Assembly: GCF_016756495.1 (NCBI RefSeq)
Contig: NZ_AP023243.1
Span: 5,646,501 to 5,710,500 of the forward strand
Direction: 5' to 3'
Source: Mesorhizobium sp. 113-3-3
GTDB lineage: Bacteria > Pseudomonadota > Alphaproteobacteria > Rhizobiales > Rhizobiaceae
DNA: 64,000 nt
The notes beneath the pieces were generated by a model, which made no database searches, had not been told where the DNA came from, and saw only the letters and a program-made list of their open reading frames with translations. Position numbers and translations under genes: made by a program. Shown here piece after piece: positions 60,830 to 64,000 of this stretch (position 1 is the first letter of the stretch; the number at the start of each line of letters is the position of its first letter).

Positions 60830-61478
60830 TGCGCGGGCGAGACTCCGGCCGGGTCAGCCTTTGGAACAAATTGCTGCGCGGCTGCATACACGCCGTATGG
60901 GCCAGTATCGGGCAACGACGCTTCTGCCGACGGTGCTGATCGCTAGCCATTCCCCGAATTCGCCAAACTCTTTGACGTATTCTCGGCGACGATCGAGCAG
61001 GCCTGAATTATTCCCACTCGATTATCCAATCGGCATATAACTCATTGAAGTCACTGCCAAATGTCTTTCAACGCCACGCAAACTCCGACATCAAAACCGT
61101 CAAAAAGTTACGCATTTGATTTCAAAGGGAAAATCGCAGCAAAAAATGTTTTGAGGTTTCACCAACTATCGAGACCAATCGGCGATTTTTTGCACTTTAT
61201 GGCGTTCGACGGCGCGCCCCAGCCGTCTCGAAAATTACCATCATCGATGGAACCAGAGCATTTATTCGTTGCAAAATCAATGGTCATGGTGGCCCGGAAA
61301 GTGCCTTAAAGTCCTTGATTTCATTGAGTTTTTCGTGGACCAAAATCAGACATTTTCCCGTATCGTTCCGTATCGTCCCGCAGTGCCTTTTACCAGTGCC
61401 TGTACGCTGAAGATTGGCCTAACCAGTCACAGGAATGCGTTTTGATCATTGCGAAGACACGAACGGCCCCAACGAGCT
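60830..61478. other. Gene-free, AT-richer gap before the secretion gene
   Basis: This 649-base gap has no gene I can support. An 82-codon frame at 61061-61309 lacks a ribosome site and any recognisable motif. Base composition from about 61010 to 61350 is clearly more AT-rich than neighbouring DNA. A short direct repeat CCGTATCGT occurs at 61358-61366 and 61368-61376. It separates catabolic operons from the type VI secretion gene and could be a junction between differently acquired segments. Confidence 0.45.
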
Positions 61479-64000
61479 CTATTCGAAAGAGTAGGTAAAT
61501 CCTTCCGACGAGGCACCGACGGTGACTTTCGTCATCTTCTTGCCCTCCAGCGAGCGATTGAGCACGCCGCGGCTGAGTTCGGGCAACAGCGTGTTGGTGA
61601 GGATGGCGTCGATCATGCGTCCGCCGGATTCGATCTCGGTGCAGCGCGCCTTGACCATGTCCATGACACCGTCGCCGATCACCAGCTCGGCATCGTTGGT
61701 TGCCTTGAGGCGCCGCGCGATCTTGCCGAACTGGTGCCTGGTGATCGCCTCGATCATCGCGTCCGAGAGCGGATAGTAAGGGATTGTCACCACGCGGCCG
61801 AGGAAAGCGGCCGGAAACACTTTCAGCAGCGGAGCGCGCAAGGCGGTGTCCAGGTCGTCCATGCCGGTGCGCAAGGCGCCGTTCTTCGTTCGGTCCATGA
61901 TAACTTCGGAGCCGACATTCGAGGTGAGCAGGATCAGCGTGTTCTTGAAGTCGATCCGGCGGCCTTCGCTGTCATCCATCATGCCCTTGTCGAAGACCTG
62001 GAAGAAGATCTCGTGCACGTCCGGATGCGCCTTCTCGACCTCGTCGAGCAGGATGACCGAATAGGGCTTGCGCCGCACGGCCTCGGTCAGGATGCCGCCC
62101 TTGCCATAGCCGACGTAGCCGGGTGGCGCGCCCTTCAGCGTCGAGACCGTGTGCGCCTCCTGGAATTCGGACATGTTGATCGAAATCAGGTTCTGCTCGC
62201 CGCCATAGAGCGTTTCGGCAAGCGCCAGGGCCGTCTCGGTCTTGCCCACGCCCGAGGGGCCGCAAAGCAGGAACACGCCGACCGGCTTCTCCGGCGCGCC
62301 GAGGCCGGCGCGGCTGGTCTGCACACGTCTCGCGATCATCTCCATCGCATGGTCTTGACCGACGACACGCTCGGACAAGGTGGCGGCCAGTTTGAGCGCC
62401 TTCTCGGTCTGGCTGGACAGCATCCGTCCCGTCGGGATGCCGGTCCAGTCCTGGACAACGGCGGCCACGGCATTGCGATCGACCGACGGCAGGATCAGCG
62501 GGGTCTCGCCTTGCGCCTCGGCAAGTTCCGCCATCAATTCGCGCAGTCGCGCCAGATCGGCGGCGGAATCCGGCGCAGCGACAGGCTCGTGCGCGGCGAC
62601 GGCCTCCGTCTTTGCCGCCTTTGCTTTCCCGGACTTGGTCTTCGAGCCCTTGGGTTCAGCCGTCTCGGGTTCCGGCGTTTTGGCCTCGGCTGCCTTCCCT
62701 TCATGCACCTCGGCAGCAGGCACGGCGGCAGCCTCGCCCGCAGCAGCTTCCCCGTCCTCCACCGCGTCAAGCGGCATGCCCTCGCCACGGAGTTTGGCGC
62801 GCAGGTCGAGAATCTCGGCGACCAGCGCCTTTTCCCGATCCCAGCGCGCCTGCGCTGCCGCAAGCGCGGTCTCGGTTTCCGCCAACCCGGCCTCCACGCG
62901 AGCCTGTCTGTCGGCCACTTCGATGCCGATCGCCGCCTCGCGGCCAATGATGCCTTCCTCGACCTCGAGCGCCTGGCGCCGGCGCAGAATGTCCTCGACC
63001 TCGGCCGGCGTGGCGTGCTGCGAGACGGCGACGCGGGCGCACGCGGTGTCGAGGAGGCTGACCGCCTTGTCCGGCAGTTGCCTGGCCGGAATGTAGCGGT
63101 GCGAGAGCGAAACGGCGGCCTCTATCGCCTCGTCAAGGATCTGCACCTTGTGGTGCTGCTCAAGAACACCGGCGACACCGCGTAACATCAGCACGGCCAC
63201 CGTTTCGGAAGGCTCGTCGATCTTGACCACCTGGAACCGACGGGTCAGCGCCGGATCCTTCTCGATATGTTGCTTGTACTCGGCCCAGGTCGTGGCGGCG
63301 ATGGTGCGAAGCTCGCCGCGCGCGAGCGCGGGCTTGAGGAGATTGGCCGCATCGCCGGTTCCCGCCGCGCCGCCGGCGCCGATCAGCGTGTGCGCCTCGT
63401 CGATGAAGAGGATGATCGGCGTCTCCGACGCCTGGACCTCGTCGATGACGGCCTTCAGCCGCTTTTCGAACTCGCCCTTGACACTGGCGCCGGCCTGCAT
63501 CAGCCCGACATCGAGCATGCGTACGCTGACATTCTGAAGCGTCGGCGGCACGTCGCCCTGGGCGATGCGCAAGGCAAAGCCCTCGACGACCGCCGTCTTG
63601 CCGACACCCGCCTCGCCGGTCAAGATCGGGTTGTTTTGCCGGCGCCGCATCAGGATATCGACAATCTGGCGGATTTCAGGATCGCGGCCGACGACCGGAT
63701 CGATCTTGCCGTCGCGGGCACGCTGGGTCAGGTCGGTGGCATATTTGGCGAGTGCCGAATCCCCGCCCGGGCCGCGTTTCATCGGTGTTTCGGCCGCAGC
63801 AGCGGCCGGAGGGGAGCCGGCTTCGAGCGAGCCCTCGGTGACGTCGGCGAAGCGGGCAATGACCCCGTCCGCGTCGATCTTGTCGAATTCGGTGCTGATT
63901 TTCGAAACCAGCCCTTCCAGCGCAGGTGTCTTCAGGCAGGCGAGAAGAATGTGCGCGCTGCGCACCTCCTCGACACCGAATTCCAGCGTGGCCAGGCTCC
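61479..64000 (-). CDS. clpV: Type VI secretion AAA+ ATPase ClpV (TssH), N-terminus outside the window
   Basis: This is the C-terminal 840 residues of a ClpB-type disaggregase of the ClpV branch, which dismantles contracted type VI sheaths. The first AAA+ module has Walker [10 protein letters not shown] and Walker [15 protein letters not shown]; the [14 protein letters not shown] sensor region is typical of ClpV rather than ClpB. The second module has GPSGVGKTE and [16 protein letters not shown]. The middle-domain region holds an atypical Ala/Lys/Pro/Glu-rich stretch at about 62570-62780. The frame continues past the right edge, and an internal GTG at 63965 is not the start. The rest of the secretion cluster presumably lies to the right. 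Confidence 0.92.
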   Translation of the reverse strand, partial: SLATLEFGVEEVRSAHILLACLKTPALEGLVSKISTEFDKIDADGVIARFADVTEGSLEAGSPPAAAAAETPMKRGPGGDSALAKYATDLTQRARDGKIDPVVGRDPEIRQIVDILMRRRQNNPILTGEAGVGKTAVVEGFALRIAQGDVPPTLQNVSVRMLDVGLMQAGASVKGEFEKRLKAVIDEVQASETPIILFIDEAHTLIGAGGAAGTGDAANLLKPALARGELRTIAATTWAEYKQHIEKDPALTRRFQVVKIDEPSETVAVLMLRGVAGVLEQHHKVQILDEAIEAAVSLSHRYIPARQLPDKAVSLLDTACARVAVSQHATPAEVEDILRRRQALEVEEGIIGREAAIGIEVADRQARVEAGLAETETALAAAQARWDREKALVAEILDLRAKLRGEGMPLDAVEDGEAAAGEAAAVPAAEVHEGKAAEAKTPEPETAEPKGSKTKSGKAKAAKTEAVAAHEPVAAPDSAADLARLRELMAELAEAQGETPLILPSVDRNAVAAVVQDWTGIPTGRMLSSQTEKALKLAATLSERVVGQDHAMEMIARRVQTSRAGLGAPEKPVGVFLLCGPSGVGKTETALALAETLYGGEQNLISINMSEFQEAHTVSTLKGAPPGYVGYGKGGILTEAVRRKPYSVILLDEVEKAHPDVHEIFFQVFDKGMMDDSEGRRIDFKNTLILLTSNVGSEVIMDRTKNGALRTGMDDLDTALRAPLLKVFPAAFLGRVVTIPYYPLSDAMIEAITRHQFGKIARRLKATNDAELVIGDGVMDMVKARCTEIESGGRMIDAILTNTLLPELSRGVLNRSLEGKKMTKVTVGASSEGFTYSFE

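Noticed and set aside
61061..61309. 82-codon forward frame in the gap before clpV
   Set aside because: No ribosome site, no motif, and unusual composition shared with the non-coding surroundings.
61449..63185. 578-codon forward open frame over clpV
   Set aside because: Antisense shadow; clpV has both Walker A and B motif pairs on the other strand.
1..64000. CRISPR arrays, tRNA or rRNA genes, intact insertion sequences, replication origin
   Set aside because: Reading both strands showed no regularly spaced repeat array, no cloverleaf-like gene, no transposase and no origin-type iterons.

Overview
The window reads as a GC-rich alphaproteobacterial chromosome or megaplasmid segment, most likely from a rhizobial genus such as Mesorhizobium. 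That is inferred from protein style, the density of solute importers and the intergenic palindromic repeats, not from a marker gene. No rRNA, tRNA, CRISPR array or intact insertion sequence was seen. It is almost wall-to-wall catabolic operons, each pairing an ABC importer with oxidoreductases and usually a dedicated regulator. A type VI secretion ATPase enters at the right edge.

Layout. (1) 0-7.1 kb: a partial DUF1185 gene, then a rightward operon of a BMP-family nucleoside-type importer and two nucleoside hydrolases, one with altered catalytic residues. (2) 7.1-12.5 kb: S-formylglutathione hydrolase, a trimethylamine/dimethylglycine dehydrogenase-like flavoprotein, an ArgE-type deacylase and a LysR regulator. 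(3) 11.6-21.2 kb: a nine-gene leftward unit of NitT/Tau-type importer, GMC oxidoreductase, flavin monooxygenase, Rid protein, DUF1028 protein, aldehyde dehydrogenase and LysR gene. Identical TAGG-N5-CCTA dyads, which fit the LysR T-N11-A rule, lie before this unit and between the flavoprotein gene and argE. (4) 21.5 kb: a peptide-deformylase-like gene lacking two metal ligands.

(5) 22.1-33.5 kb: a nine-gene leftward polyol/sugar operon of ribose-type importer, SorC regulator, aldo/keto reductase, GlpD-like dehydrogenase, class I aldolase, FGGY kinase and GMC oxidoreductase. (6) 33.8-38.9 kb: a fructose-type importer with an LgoD-like dehydrogenase, divergent from a GntR regulator with two winged-helix domains and a long inverted repeat between them. 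(7) 39.0-45.4 kb: a GntR regulator and an enolase-superfamily acid-sugar dehydratase with a MalEFGK-type importer. (8) 45.4-47.6 kb: decayed DNA containing a frameshifted gene of unknown function fused to a truncated DJ-1/PfpI gene.

(9) 47.9-60.8 kb: an AraC regulator, then a leftward SDR-MoaF-NTF2-like-branched-chain importer operon, a YceI protein, a membrane protein, and a rightward aldehyde dehydrogenase plus GMC pair. The SDR-MoaF pair recalls the Klebsiella moaEF genes of the monoamine regulon. (10) 61.5-64.0 kb: clpV, cut by the window edge.

Recurring themes are three GMC oxidoreductases, two aldehyde dehydrogenases, and a stable hairpin just after every one of the six intact solute-binding-protein genes that has a downstream cistron.
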